From: a virus
Strand: one strand, 5' to 3'
Length of the DNA: 20,059 bases
IMG/VR virus record: IMGVR_UViG_3300021069_000062
Location: 1-20,059 of that record
Shown: positions 16,401-20,059 of the stretch, piece by piece
Position numbering within the stretch: position 1 is the stretch's first letter
Layout of the letters: each line of letters opens with the position of its first letter
The notes under the pieces: model-generated
The model's input: only the letters and a program-made list of their open reading frames with translations
The model's database searches: none
Told to the model about the DNA's origin: nothing
Position numbers and translations under genes: made by a program

Positions 16401-17615
16401 GAAGAAGAAAAAGAAGGAGAAGAAGAAAAAGAAGAGAATAATGATGAAGACGAAAACGATAATCCAGGAGTAACTAATAAAGATACTTCTAAGAAGAAAG
16501 TAGAAAAAGAAGGAGAAGAAGGCAACATGATAACCGAAAAAGAAGCTTCAACTATGCGTCCTGGATATATCCCAAGACAAGGTTCAATAAATGGCTTGAA
16601 TTTAAGCGGTGTTCTTGATGTTATAAATAAGCAGAAGAAAGTAGCCAAGGGATTAGAACAAGAAAATGTTCAAGATTCTAAGGATATTGGGAAGATAAAA
16701 GATGGAAAGACGATTGGAATTGAACAGCCTTTGAATGAAAAAGGGCCAAAGATTCCATCTAAGGGAGATGGTTCTAAGATTGGTGACGAACAGCCAGTTA
16801 AAACTAAAGAAGTAGATGTTCCTTCTGCTGATGCTAGAATTGGTGGAGAAAAGGATAATGATAAGGCAACTGGTGGAGATACAAGATTCACTGGCGGCGA
16901 AGAAGGGGCTGGTAATTTTTCTGAAAAATCTAAGTCTGCGTCTACAAAGAATCGCATGAACAGATTAGCAGACAGTATAATCCAAGCTTCTGAAAAGAAA
17001 GTTGAAGTTAAGGCTCCTCAAGATGACGCAGATGTAAAACCATACAGTAATGGAAAAACAATTGGCGAAGAAGAGAAGTTTAGTCCTGAAACTATAAAAG
17101 ATAAAGATGTAAAGAGCGATGGTGGATTTATCGGTAAGGAAAAAGAAACACTTAAAGATAAACCAAAGGATGCTCCAAGTATCCCAGCCGGTGGTGGAAA
17201 GTTAAAGACTGATACCAGCGATGCTGAAAAACAGAACGAAGTAAAAGGTACTACCATAGCGGAGTCCGAAGAAGTTAAGTTAGTTACTGCAAAGGCAACT
17301 ACAATCGCAGGCAGAATGTTAGAGGCTGGAAAAATAACAGTCAAAGACTTAGGCAGAAAGATTGACGAGTTCAAAGCATTAAAATTAGCTCAACTATCAA
17401 GTTTAGAACAGGATATATTTCCTGTAAAGAAAGGACTCGACGTAGCATCAGACGGTTTAGAGCAAACCGTAGTTATCGGTAATAAGGAAACTAAAACAGC
17501 TAGTGCTGATGTTAACCTTACTAAACAGCTAACTGAAATGTTCACTCTCGGTAAGAGAAATGAATTGGCTAGTGAAACAGAACATGAGTTTAAAAAGACA
17601 TATGGTAGAAATTAA
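10500..17615 (+). CDS. Prohead maturation protease-scaffold fusion precursor with intein, 2371 aa
   Basis: GGAG at 10491-10494 precedes the ATG. The N-terminal domain looks like a phage capsid maturation protease: FLFLKIFAIKEDEVNDNGD, then VPIFCNHQNDDIEKARGKV with probable catalytic His103. After an intein (153-541) it continues TSMGCSVD with probable catalytic Ser543. A Cys/His cluster (CNIC...CDHIKH) follows. Beyond about residue 600 it is scaffold-like: helical segments, a block of ITEKQLD repeats (871-996), Gly-rich linkers, a zinc ribbon (Cys1434, 1437, 1451, 1454), and further Cys pairs (CDSC, CEMC). Next are a Cys-x17-Cys segment (1725-1743), a (DDDES) acid tract and IGxE repeats. The spliced product would have 1982 residues, far longer than typical prohead proteases. 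A nested start at 13050 would give a separate scaffold, as for lambda C/Nu3. Confidence 0.8.
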   Translation: MSLYKKAKVDITNKSLEPLNVPQWEEYNLVKLAHKVSSVEKNNNYDVGGFDIKKAVKENPEFLFLKIFAIKEDEVNDNGDSFPKEELKKSAHTFVGVPIFCNHQNDDIEKARGKVVHSWYEDKAGGIFIIAKIDRVAYPALARGVEENYINGCFPPDAPVLMSNGTEKCISDVDCGEFVISGKGNIRRVLGKRQKGYNHPLINLSVEGLNSDIKLTEYHNIYVYRTSEKCLCGCNEDIFDVKDKRITKQTFTRKFLTGHNMKGTELPYENIQKIKAKDVKIGDLLIEPKYTKEKEKNYISEDEAFLIGLFLAEGSFEKREGIRHSVIFNFGSSELETLASKCFDLLGKVFSNKENSPTINHYPDSSQTRVCLYGKDVAAWFLDKCGEYSYDKVLNEKLLNIDKNLTAALLAGYIEGDGYNVKKKIYGVATVSEKLASQLRILFSKIGIRTRYRVVKNTGKWGYRPVHEIVFGLTTSKKLREKLIYKKAKENEYKPAAWHNLEDIVLRKVTGIQKTEYNGEVYDLEIEEDHSYCVNHIMVSNTSMGCSVDVSVCNICGSAAKTAEEYCDHIKHRKNKTFTGKVELAYGKNGIKVPGYDSCPVKFSNLDEDGKIIHKESKTYEHNFGIKFIEDSLVVNPACHDCLVHEVFNTEGLSKKVAKLGETLSNCHNGACSISDNKKVAQVQDKINKISGALEIKFLNDAMDKIERVAKSMMAQKEHISMEYVSDLVEVIAKIQEYADELIENGYTQLPSIVSEDNAPIVNAVAPIKPQPVPQMSKEPENNSNLNLDMGSLGNVTMPKAASLINNEKEKKEFINLFINLKEMLKVFSNRVENIYKVSQLKNIEKESDVMSTKNSQNDSQEKVASHDTNVVTERQLDNAKFTGERTNDSPTVVTEKQLDNPKDVNVTSTDSPQERRGSYDVITEKQLDSIKNGYVVRWNEYPDVITEKQWNETSRLVGSILDKDQSTITTEKQLDDFRSHHSFPIHAVITEKQLDAAKGDIVNRWADSKEIVKTAKNILAETIVNFGKTPSEIINAVEYINKNVKNLDKASFLTLVNALPNKKENRFAETNRYGYFSKVASGVNTPNAIDSLILTVSENLQGFSTDNLFEAMKVVTSSEEGMKMVEASVQNALKQKENVVTTVNKKSDFESALKSLAASEAPSDGIYQIASDLSEIGVPLENKREFLKSVAKFARSEINNKNIKVALTAVDVDEENGLVVATMKDVNVLSADEKIALAQINPGWMKPGADGFDDLPDASEVYPGEEQTAVKDGLPTDADMNNIPNDGFEDVSLAGTVSPGSSNMSAEQQLEQIFNGGVAGNGPSKKSIDAPEQTGIEPDGFGEDNKMMMAASTKRKAMVKQAQMFGGQGGAGVGGEIPGGPSGGAGAGAGATLPQPPTGGQPPLESFEQSDMGQGLEEGGMDELNAVPPGTKCPVCSSDDVDVVSGKGQCNNCGSKWWYESVVHITNDASRPDHESEEAGEGFALPEDDGAAKGMEAAASYKIVALEKFSATTLLTKTAREKISKNNIKLGSVSPLTGSTNTIEVSANEHLCLDTGIPYSVKFASVSDKPNEVYATWIWNPLTKVSCDSCSREKQNIVKALEKMNITEEQFDFMDIATKGKTILAMKDKGLLGSIKTAGKKASAIETYKNTFSKVASKDFPCEMCRQKLANRFGENAVCLSGPYEGKPLADAICNSLRDNGVYSTKLAMSVGEDWMEKDAQSECLQDYLKIGYNLRQSQTICTYIKTKYAQIENQISEELGSGIDENPEGPGGPGGLPTSTPEVTTDMPEEISPFNDEGQPGTVSVELPLDLLEKLDAAIDIAKGENPAEEEHHNIEVPEVEVEVEMPGNVADTVDTVVDKVLDENLGTESNGVPAAPVEEKPLMENIVSPLVAPAAIAAPAVSEVAPAGGEVVEIEVTEEPSEVVEESTESTDDESDDDESDDDESDDDESDEDESDEDNKDENSEEEKEGEEEKEENNDEDENDNPGVTNKDTSKKKVEKEGEEGNMITEKEASTMRPGYIPRQGSINGLNLSGVLDVINKQKKVAKGLEQENVQDSKDIGKIKDGKTIGIEQPLNEKGPKIPSKGDGSKIGDEQPVKTKEVDVPSADARIGGEKDNDKATGGDTRFTGGEEGAGNFSEKSKSASTKNRMNRLADSIIQASEKKVEVKAPQDDADVKPYSNGKTIGEEEKFSPETIKDKDVKSDGGFIGKEKETLKDKPKDAPSIPAGGGKLKTDTSDAEKQNEVKGTTIAESEEVKLVTAKATTIAGRMLEAGKITVKDLGRKIDEFKALKLAQLSSLEQDIFPVKKGLDVASDGLEQTVVIGNKETKTASADVNLTKQLTEMFTLGKRNELASETEHEFKKTYGRN
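10956..12122 (+). mobile_element. Intein 2, LAGLIDADG type, in the prohead protease (389 aa)
   Basis: It starts at Cys153 (CFPPDAPVLMSNGTEKCISD) and ends at Asn541 before Thr542 (HIMVSN|T). Block B is LTEYHNIYV with Thr216 and His219. LAGLIDADG-like helices are LIGLFLAEGS (Glu313) and LLAGYIEGDGYN (Asp417), both with acidic residues. Block F is VYDLEIEEDHSYCV. The residue before the last Asn is Ser instead of His. Between blocks is an inserted possible zinc module: CLCGC (230-234) and, about 24 residues on, FLTGHN (256-261). Splicing would join ENYING to TSMGC, restoring the protease active site. Confidence 0.9.
13033..13052 (+). promoter_or_regulatory. Internal ribosome binding site and in-frame ATG inside the protease-scaffold gene
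   Basis: AAAAGGAG (13033-13040) stands nine bases before an ATG at 13050 that is in frame with the long gene. Strength and spacing match the sites of the other genes here, for example those at 2126 and 18292. Confidence 0.65.
13050..17615 (+). CDS. Nested scaffold-like product from internal start, 1521 aa (putative)
   Basis: This frame lies wholly inside the protease-scaffold gene and shares its stop. It would begin MSTKNSQNDSQEK and go straight into the ITEKQLD repeats, so it lacks the protease domain and intein but keeps the whole assembly region. In phage lambda the scaffold Nu3 is made the same way from inside protease gene C. The sequence evidence is the strong internal ribosome site and a change in character at this point, from Asn/Lys-rich helices to repeat-containing sequence with more regular codons. 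Whether it is translated cannot be seen. If it is, scaffold could outnumber protease and would not depend on splicing. Confidence 0.5.
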   Translation: MSTKNSQNDSQEKVASHDTNVVTERQLDNAKFTGERTNDSPTVVTEKQLDNPKDVNVTSTDSPQERRGSYDVITEKQLDSIKNGYVVRWNEYPDVITEKQWNETSRLVGSILDKDQSTITTEKQLDDFRSHHSFPIHAVITEKQLDAAKGDIVNRWADSKEIVKTAKNILAETIVNFGKTPSEIINAVEYINKNVKNLDKASFLTLVNALPNKKENRFAETNRYGYFSKVASGVNTPNAIDSLILTVSENLQGFSTDNLFEAMKVVTSSEEGMKMVEASVQNALKQKENVVTTVNKKSDFESALKSLAASEAPSDGIYQIASDLSEIGVPLENKREFLKSVAKFARSEINNKNIKVALTAVDVDEENGLVVATMKDVNVLSADEKIALAQINPGWMKPGADGFDDLPDASEVYPGEEQTAVKDGLPTDADMNNIPNDGFEDVSLAGTVSPGSSNMSAEQQLEQIFNGGVAGNGPSKKSIDAPEQTGIEPDGFGEDNKMMMAASTKRKAMVKQAQMFGGQGGAGVGGEIPGGPSGGAGAGAGATLPQPPTGGQPPLESFEQSDMGQGLEEGGMDELNAVPPGTKCPVCSSDDVDVVSGKGQCNNCGSKWWYESVVHITNDASRPDHESEEAGEGFALPEDDGAAKGMEAAASYKIVALEKFSATTLLTKTAREKISKNNIKLGSVSPLTGSTNTIEVSANEHLCLDTGIPYSVKFASVSDKPNEVYATWIWNPLTKVSCDSCSREKQNIVKALEKMNITEEQFDFMDIATKGKTILAMKDKGLLGSIKTAGKKASAIETYKNTFSKVASKDFPCEMCRQKLANRFGENAVCLSGPYEGKPLADAICNSLRDNGVYSTKLAMSVGEDWMEKDAQSECLQDYLKIGYNLRQSQTICTYIKTKYAQIENQISEELGSGIDENPEGPGGPGGLPTSTPEVTTDMPEEISPFNDEGQPGTVSVELPLDLLEKLDAAIDIAKGENPAEEEHHNIEVPEVEVEVEMPGNVADTVDTVVDKVLDENLGTESNGVPAAPVEEKPLMENIVSPLVAPAAIAAPAVSEVAPAGGEVVEIEVTEEPSEVVEESTESTDDESDDDESDDDESDDDESDEDESDEDNKDENSEEEKEGEEEKEENNDEDENDNPGVTNKDTSKKKVEKEGEEGNMITEKEASTMRPGYIPRQGSINGLNLSGVLDVINKQKKVAKGLEQENVQDSKDIGKIKDGKTIGIEQPLNEKGPKIPSKGDGSKIGDEQPVKTKEVDVPSADARIGGEKDNDKATGGDTRFTGGEEGAGNFSEKSKSASTKNRMNRLADSIIQASEKKVEVKAPQDDADVKPYSNGKTIGEEEKFSPETIKDKDVKSDGGFIGKEKETLKDKPKDAPSIPAGGGKLKTDTSDAEKQNEVKGTTIAESEEVKLVTAKATTIAGRMLEAGKITVKDLGRKIDEFKALKLAQLSSLEQDIFPVKKGLDVASDGLEQTVVIGNKETKTASADVNLTKQLTEMFTLGKRNELASETEHEFKKTYGRN
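13110..13487 (+). repeat. Six ITEKQLD-type repeats in the scaffold region
   Basis: Segments VVTERQLD, VVTEKQLD, VITEKQLD, VITEKQWN, ITTEKQLD and VITEKQLD start near 13110, 13176, 13263, 13332, 13404 and 13464, spaced about 20-29 residues apart. A seventh related copy (MITEKEAS) is at 16527. Sequence between copies is not conserved, so the motif itself is under selection. T4-type prohead proteases cut after Glu in I/L-x-E, which several copies contain. Confidence 0.8.
16302..16382 (+). repeat. 15-bp tandem repeat encoding (DDDES)n acidic tract
   Basis: About five units of DDES, DDDES or DEDES, in 15-base steps with synonymous changes, are followed by a Glu/Lys/Asp-rich tract to about 16470. 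The encoded protein is strongly acidic and surely disordered. Acidic tracts of this type in scaffolds may repel DNA or bind basic capsid faces; that role is inference. Confidence 0.85.
16512..16529 (+). promoter_or_regulatory. Possible second internal start in the scaffold region (weak)
   Basis: GGAG (16512-16515) and AGAAGG (16517-16522) precede an in-frame ATG at 16527 that would give a 362-residue product beginning MITEKEAS. The Glu-codon-rich context makes such purine tracts likely by chance, so this is much less secure than the site at 13033. Confidence 0.25.
16701..17144 (+). repeat. IGxE repeats near the scaffold C-terminus
   Basis: Six short segments recur with variable spacers: TIGIEQ, KIGDEQ, RIGGEK, RFTGGEE, TIGEEE and FIGKEK. 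They lie in Lys/Asp/Gly-rich, probably disordered sequence before the folded-looking C-terminus (from about 17270). They look like repeated short binding motifs; the partner is unknown. Confidence 0.6.
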
Positions 17616-17629
17616 TAAGCCTACCATAT
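17600..17629 (+). repeat. Inverted repeat across the stop of the protease-scaffold gene
   Basis: ATATGGTAG and CTACCATAT form a perfect nine-base stem with a twelve-base loop that contains the TAA stop. A run of six T follows only about 13 bases later, so it is not a standard terminator. It could be a weak attenuator or an RNA processing site before the capsid genes. Confidence 0.4.
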
Positions 17630-17662
17630 AAGAGAATGTAAATTTTTTAAGGAGAAAATAAA

Positions 17663-18217
17663 ATGGCTTTAATTGAAATCCAACACGTAATAGCAGGAGA
17701 TTACCCTGTAAACCCAAGCACCAACCCATCTTTGTTAGAAGGTAAGGTTGTTAAGCTTGACACTGGCGGTTATGTTGTTGCTGCCGGTGCTAACGAAGCT
17801 TACCCATTGGGTATTGCTGGCGATAGCTCTACTGCGGCAACGAAAGGCGGCGTAAGCTTAGGTGGAACACCTTATGCTAATACTCTCATCATTAATGGTG
17901 CGGGCAGCAAAAGAGGAACCTCTAATCGTATTTCCGACTTCTTTGATGAAACTGCTGCAAGTGGCAAAATCACTGTTTATCAAAATGGTGGTATCTTTGC
18001 TTCTGACCAAGTTGACTCTACTTTAGTTGTTGCTGCTCCAACCCCAGGCACCGCTTTGGGTGTAGCTGCTAACGGATTATTGAAAGTGTACGCTTCTGGT
18101 GCAGTAGTCGGTATCGTAACTAAGGCTTATGGAGCAGAACCATCTGGTGTCACTGGCACTGATGTAAATAGCTCTATATCTTTGGGCAACTACATCGAAT
18201 TCAAGATGTCTTTGTAA
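17663..18217 (+). CDS. Putative capsid decoration or cement protein, 184 aa
   Basis: AAGGAG at 17649-17654 precedes the ATG. The protein is rich in Gly, Ala, Val, Thr and Ser with predicted beta structure and no Cys. Its early part has the layout of phage cement proteins: LLEGKVVKLDTGGYVVAAG then AYPLGIAGDS. The rest (KITVYQNGGIFASDQVD, AVVGIVTKAYG, GNYIEFKMSL) continues as strands. It sits directly before the major capsid gene, where decoration proteins are commonly encoded, and shares with it a codon use richer in C-ending codons than upstream genes, as expected for an abundant virion protein. The alternative is another minor head protein. No enzyme motif is seen. Confidence 0.6.
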   Translation: MALIEIQHVIAGDYPVNPSTNPSLLEGKVVKLDTGGYVVAAGANEAYPLGIAGDSSTAATKGGVSLGGTPYANTLIINGAGSKRGTSNRISDFFDETAASGKITVYQNGGIFASDQVDSTLVVAAPTPGTALGVAANGLLKVYASGAVVGIVTKAYGAEPSGVTGTDVNSSISLGNYIEFKMSL

Positions 18218-18290
18218 TTTAACTGTGTGAATTTGAACAAACAATAACTATCATTCTAAGATTTGCTGTATGTGAATACTTAGAAATAGA

Positions 18291-18298
18291 AAAAGGAG
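18291..18298 (+). promoter_or_regulatory. Ribosome binding site that sets the capsid gene start
   Basis: AAAAGGAG is only two bases from an ATG at 18301 but eight from the in-frame ATG at 18307, so 18307 is the likely start. Confidence 0.8.
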
Positions 18299-18306
18299 AA
18301 ATGAAA

Positions 18307-19176
18307 ATGAGTTTTAATAAAAATAATTTGACTGACAAAGAAAAAGAAGATGTAATAGCTATTGCTATGTCTACCGATGAAGGTAGAGTAGCCTTGGCTC
18401 AAGCAATGGTTGAACCTATTCGTAGAAGTTTGGAATTCCAAGCTGTAGGTCGTAAGTGCTTGATGGTTGACGAATTACCACAGGGCGCATTGGCTCGTTA
18501 CGAAAGAGACGTAGCTTCCATCGCAACTGTTATATCTCGTCGTGGTGGCGTTCCTGACCAGATTGTAGAAGGTGAAGAAATTCTCGTTCCTACATTCGAA
18601 ATCGCGGCTCACCCAACTGTTAAGCTTTCAGAAATCAAGGCTCGTAGATTCTACATTGTAGACCGCGCCCAGATCAAGGCAAAAGAAGCGATTCAAAAGG
18701 AAGAAGATACAAATATTTTCGCCGCATTGCTCGCTGCTGCAACCTCTTCTGGTAACGTTGTTGACAACTTCGGAACCTTGAGCGTAGCATCTTTGAACAC
18801 CGCTTTCCGTTACATCGAGACGCATGACCTCGTTGCAACTAAGATAATCATGCACGCAACCCAGTTCGCTTCAGTCCGTGCGTTTGGTAAGACCTTCTAC
18901 GACGAAGCAACTCAGAGAGAAATCATCACAACCGGCCTTTATGGTCACTTGTATACCGCTGATATCCATGTATCTTCTCGTATGCCAGTCGATGTTGTGC
19001 TTGTCATAGCTTCTCCTGATACCGTTGGTGCGTTCCCAATTAGACAAGATATTACCGTACTTCCAGCAGACGATCCTAAGAAATTAAGATTAGGATGGGT
19101 CATCTACGAAGAAATCGGGATAGTGATCGTGAACGACTACGCAGTAGCAAGAATCAACGTAAGCTCTGCAACCTAA
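18307..19176 (+). CDS. Major capsid protein, HK97-fold type, 289 aa
   Basis: This forms the capsid shell. The start at 18307 is chosen over 18301 by the distance to AAAAGGAG. A helical N-terminus (TDKEKEDVIAIAMSTDEGR) precedes segments typical of large-phage capsid proteins: GALARYERDVASIATVISRR, EEILVPTFEIAAHPTVKLSE, KEAIQKEEDTNIFAALLAAA, then AFRYIETHDLVATKIIMHAT and a final strand set (GWVIYEEIGIVIVNDYAVAR). At 289 residues it is short but within range. Its codons favour CGT for Arg and C-ending codons more than upstream genes do, consistent with high expression. It follows the scaffold and decoration genes and ends the transcript at a strong terminator. I see no N-terminal propeptide of HK97 length. 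The fold is inferred from pattern and position. Confidence 0.78.
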   Translation: MSFNKNNLTDKEKEDVIAIAMSTDEGRVALAQAMVEPIRRSLEFQAVGRKCLMVDELPQGALARYERDVASIATVISRRGGVPDQIVEGEEILVPTFEIAAHPTVKLSEIKARRFYIVDRAQIKAKEAIQKEEDTNIFAALLAAATSSGNVVDNFGTLSVASLNTAFRYIETHDLVATKIIMHATQFASVRAFGKTFYDEATQREIITTGLYGHLYTADIHVSSRMPVDVVLVIASPDTVGAFPIRQDITVLPADDPKKLRLGWVIYEEIGIVIVNDYAVARINVSSAT

Positions 19177-19210
19177 TAACGACTAAACACCAATAAACAC
19201 GGTGCTTTTG

Positions 19211-19242
19211 AGAGCCTCAAGAAATTGAGGCTCTTTTTTTTT
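19211..19242 (+). terminator. Strong intrinsic terminator after the capsid gene
   Basis: A perfect ten-base stem (AGAGCCTCAA pairing with TTGAGGCTCT) closes a GAAA tetraloop, and a run of nine T (19234-19242) overlaps its end. It lies 35 bases after the capsid stop and should end the head-gene transcript. The next 150 bases are AT-rich with no gene seen; GTATATACA occurs twice there (near 19298 and 19354), without clear meaning. Confidence 0.93.
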
Positions 19243-19393
19243 ACACACATATAACAGCATATAACATTTATTATTGTACTGTGGCTTAATGGAATTGTAT
19301 ATACAGTAGCTCACTTTCCATATATTATTTTTAAAATATGTAAAACGAAGAAAGTATATACAAAATAATTAAATATTTGCCGATATAAGTTGT

Positions 19394-20059
19394 ATGAAAG
19401 AAGATTTTAAAAAACCATTTTTAACTAAGTGTCCAATCTGTGAAAGAGAATATGACAGTCATTGGAAGGTGGTTAATCATATAAGAAAGACGAAAGATAA
19501 AAACCACATAGACTTATTATCAAGAGATGAGTTTGAAATTATTAATTTATATAGGCAGAATAAGAATGTAAAAAGAGAAAATATTCACAACATTATATAT
19601 TCATTGAATAAAATAAATATATTTTTAGGTATTTCTTATGAAAAAATAATGTTATTCGTTTCTAAACATTTTTCAAAAGATGAAATGAATAGTTTTAAAA
19701 ATAGTAAAATATCTAAAACCATGAAAACTTTAGTAAAAACAGATGAACATAATAAAAACGTATCTAACTCTGTATCTAGAGCTTGGAAAGATGGTAAATT
19801 TCACACCATTAAAAACATTGAAGCTAGAAGAAAAGGTATAGAGGGCCGTAGGAGCTTTTCTGGCTCAGGTAATCCTATGTATGGTAAAGCGTCTCCTGTT
19901 GGTTCTGGGAGAGGCAGGGGAGGCTTTAGAGACGATATAGGACACTATGTAAGGAGTACGTGGGAAGCAAATTTCTGTCGAATATTAAAACTAAACAATA
20001 GAGAATATAATTTTGAAGGCAATAGGTTTTTTATTAGAATAAATGATAAAGATATGTCT
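19394..20059 (+). CDS. Homing-endonuclease-like protein, 3' end outside the window
   Basis: An open frame of 222 codons runs from ATG at 19394 off the end of the window. No good ribosome site precedes it, suggesting low expression. Residues 13-38 form a C2H2-like finger (Cys13, Cys16, His29, His38). The middle is helical and basic. SGSGNPMYGK (157-165) matches the NUMOD3 DNA-binding motif of phage homing endonucleases. From about 180, DDIGHYVRSTWEANFCRIL then NREYNFEGNRFFI resembles the start of a Vsr/EDxHD-type nuclease domain with Glu191 as a candidate catalytic residue; the remaining motifs would lie beyond the window. It stands after the capsid terminator as a free-standing homing gene. 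Strongly AT-rich codons separate it from the capsid gene. Confidence 0.65.
   Translation, partial: MKEDFKKPFLTKCPICEREYDSHWKVVNHIRKTKDKNHIDLLSRDEFEIINLYRQNKNVKRENIHNIIYSLNKINIFLGISYEKIMLFVSKHFSKDEMNSFKNSKISKTMKTLVKTDEHNKNVSNSVSRAWKDGKFHTIKNIEARRKGIEGRRSFSGSGNPMYGKASPVGSGRGRGGFRDDIGHYVRSTWEANFCRILKLNNREYNFEGNRFFIRINDKDMS

Noticed and set aside
16001-16648. Long minus-strand Ser/Thr-rich frame and a plus-strand Met/Lys-rich frame at 16276-16473
   Set aside because: Both are shadows of the acidic GAT/GAA repeat tract in the scaffold gene and show no coding signals of their own.
17018-17374. Minus-strand 118-codon frame opposite the scaffold C-terminus
   Set aside because: No ribosome site, low-complexity translation, and full overlap with a well-supported gene.
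1-20059. tRNA, rRNA, CRISPR, insertion sequence or attachment site
   Set aside because: Nothing with cloverleaf structure, regular repeat-spacer layout, transposase motifs or terminal repeats was seen on either strand.

Overview
This window is a head-morphogenesis module of a large, AT-rich tailed bacteriophage (Caudoviricetes), either a free phage or a prophage. All recognisable genes lie on the + strand, are closely packed or overlapping, and most have a clear Shine-Dalgarno sequence (AAGGAG type). No host gene, tRNA, rRNA or CRISPR array was seen. The host cannot be named from the sequence. The three anchors are a portal protein, a capsid maturation protease fused to a very long scaffold-like region, and a HK97-type major capsid protein, in the usual phage order.

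Layout. 1-507 is the end of a gene with a WYL-like domain. 572-5909 holds five to six hydrophilic, low-complexity proteins of unknown function that are probably head or internal virion components; the last is split by a -1 frame change at a run of ten A. 5930-9220 is the portal gene, interrupted by an intein and carrying a C-terminal DUF559/Vsr-like nuclease-fold domain after a Gly/Pro-rich linker. 9220-10438 holds a small basic protein and a membrane-anchored protein with a possible GAF-like domain. 10500-17615 is a single 2371-codon frame: an N-terminal protease domain whose active-site region is interrupted by a second intein, then a long scaffold-like region with repeats, Cys clusters and acidic tracts, and at least one convincing internal start. 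17663-18217 is a putative capsid decoration protein and 18307-19176 the major capsid protein, followed by a strong intrinsic terminator. 19394 to the window end is the start of a homing-endonuclease-like gene.

How the genes may work together (partly inference): portal, protease/scaffold, decoration and capsid proteins build a procapsid. The protease domain then degrades the scaffold and trims internal proteins. Repeated ITEKQLD segments in the scaffold resemble the I-x-E cleavage rule of T4-type prohead proteases. The module is heavily colonised by homing elements: two LAGLIDADG inteins, in portal and protease, and a free-standing endonuclease gene after the capsid gene. The protease intein sits one residue before the presumed catalytic serine, so proteolysis should depend on splicing.
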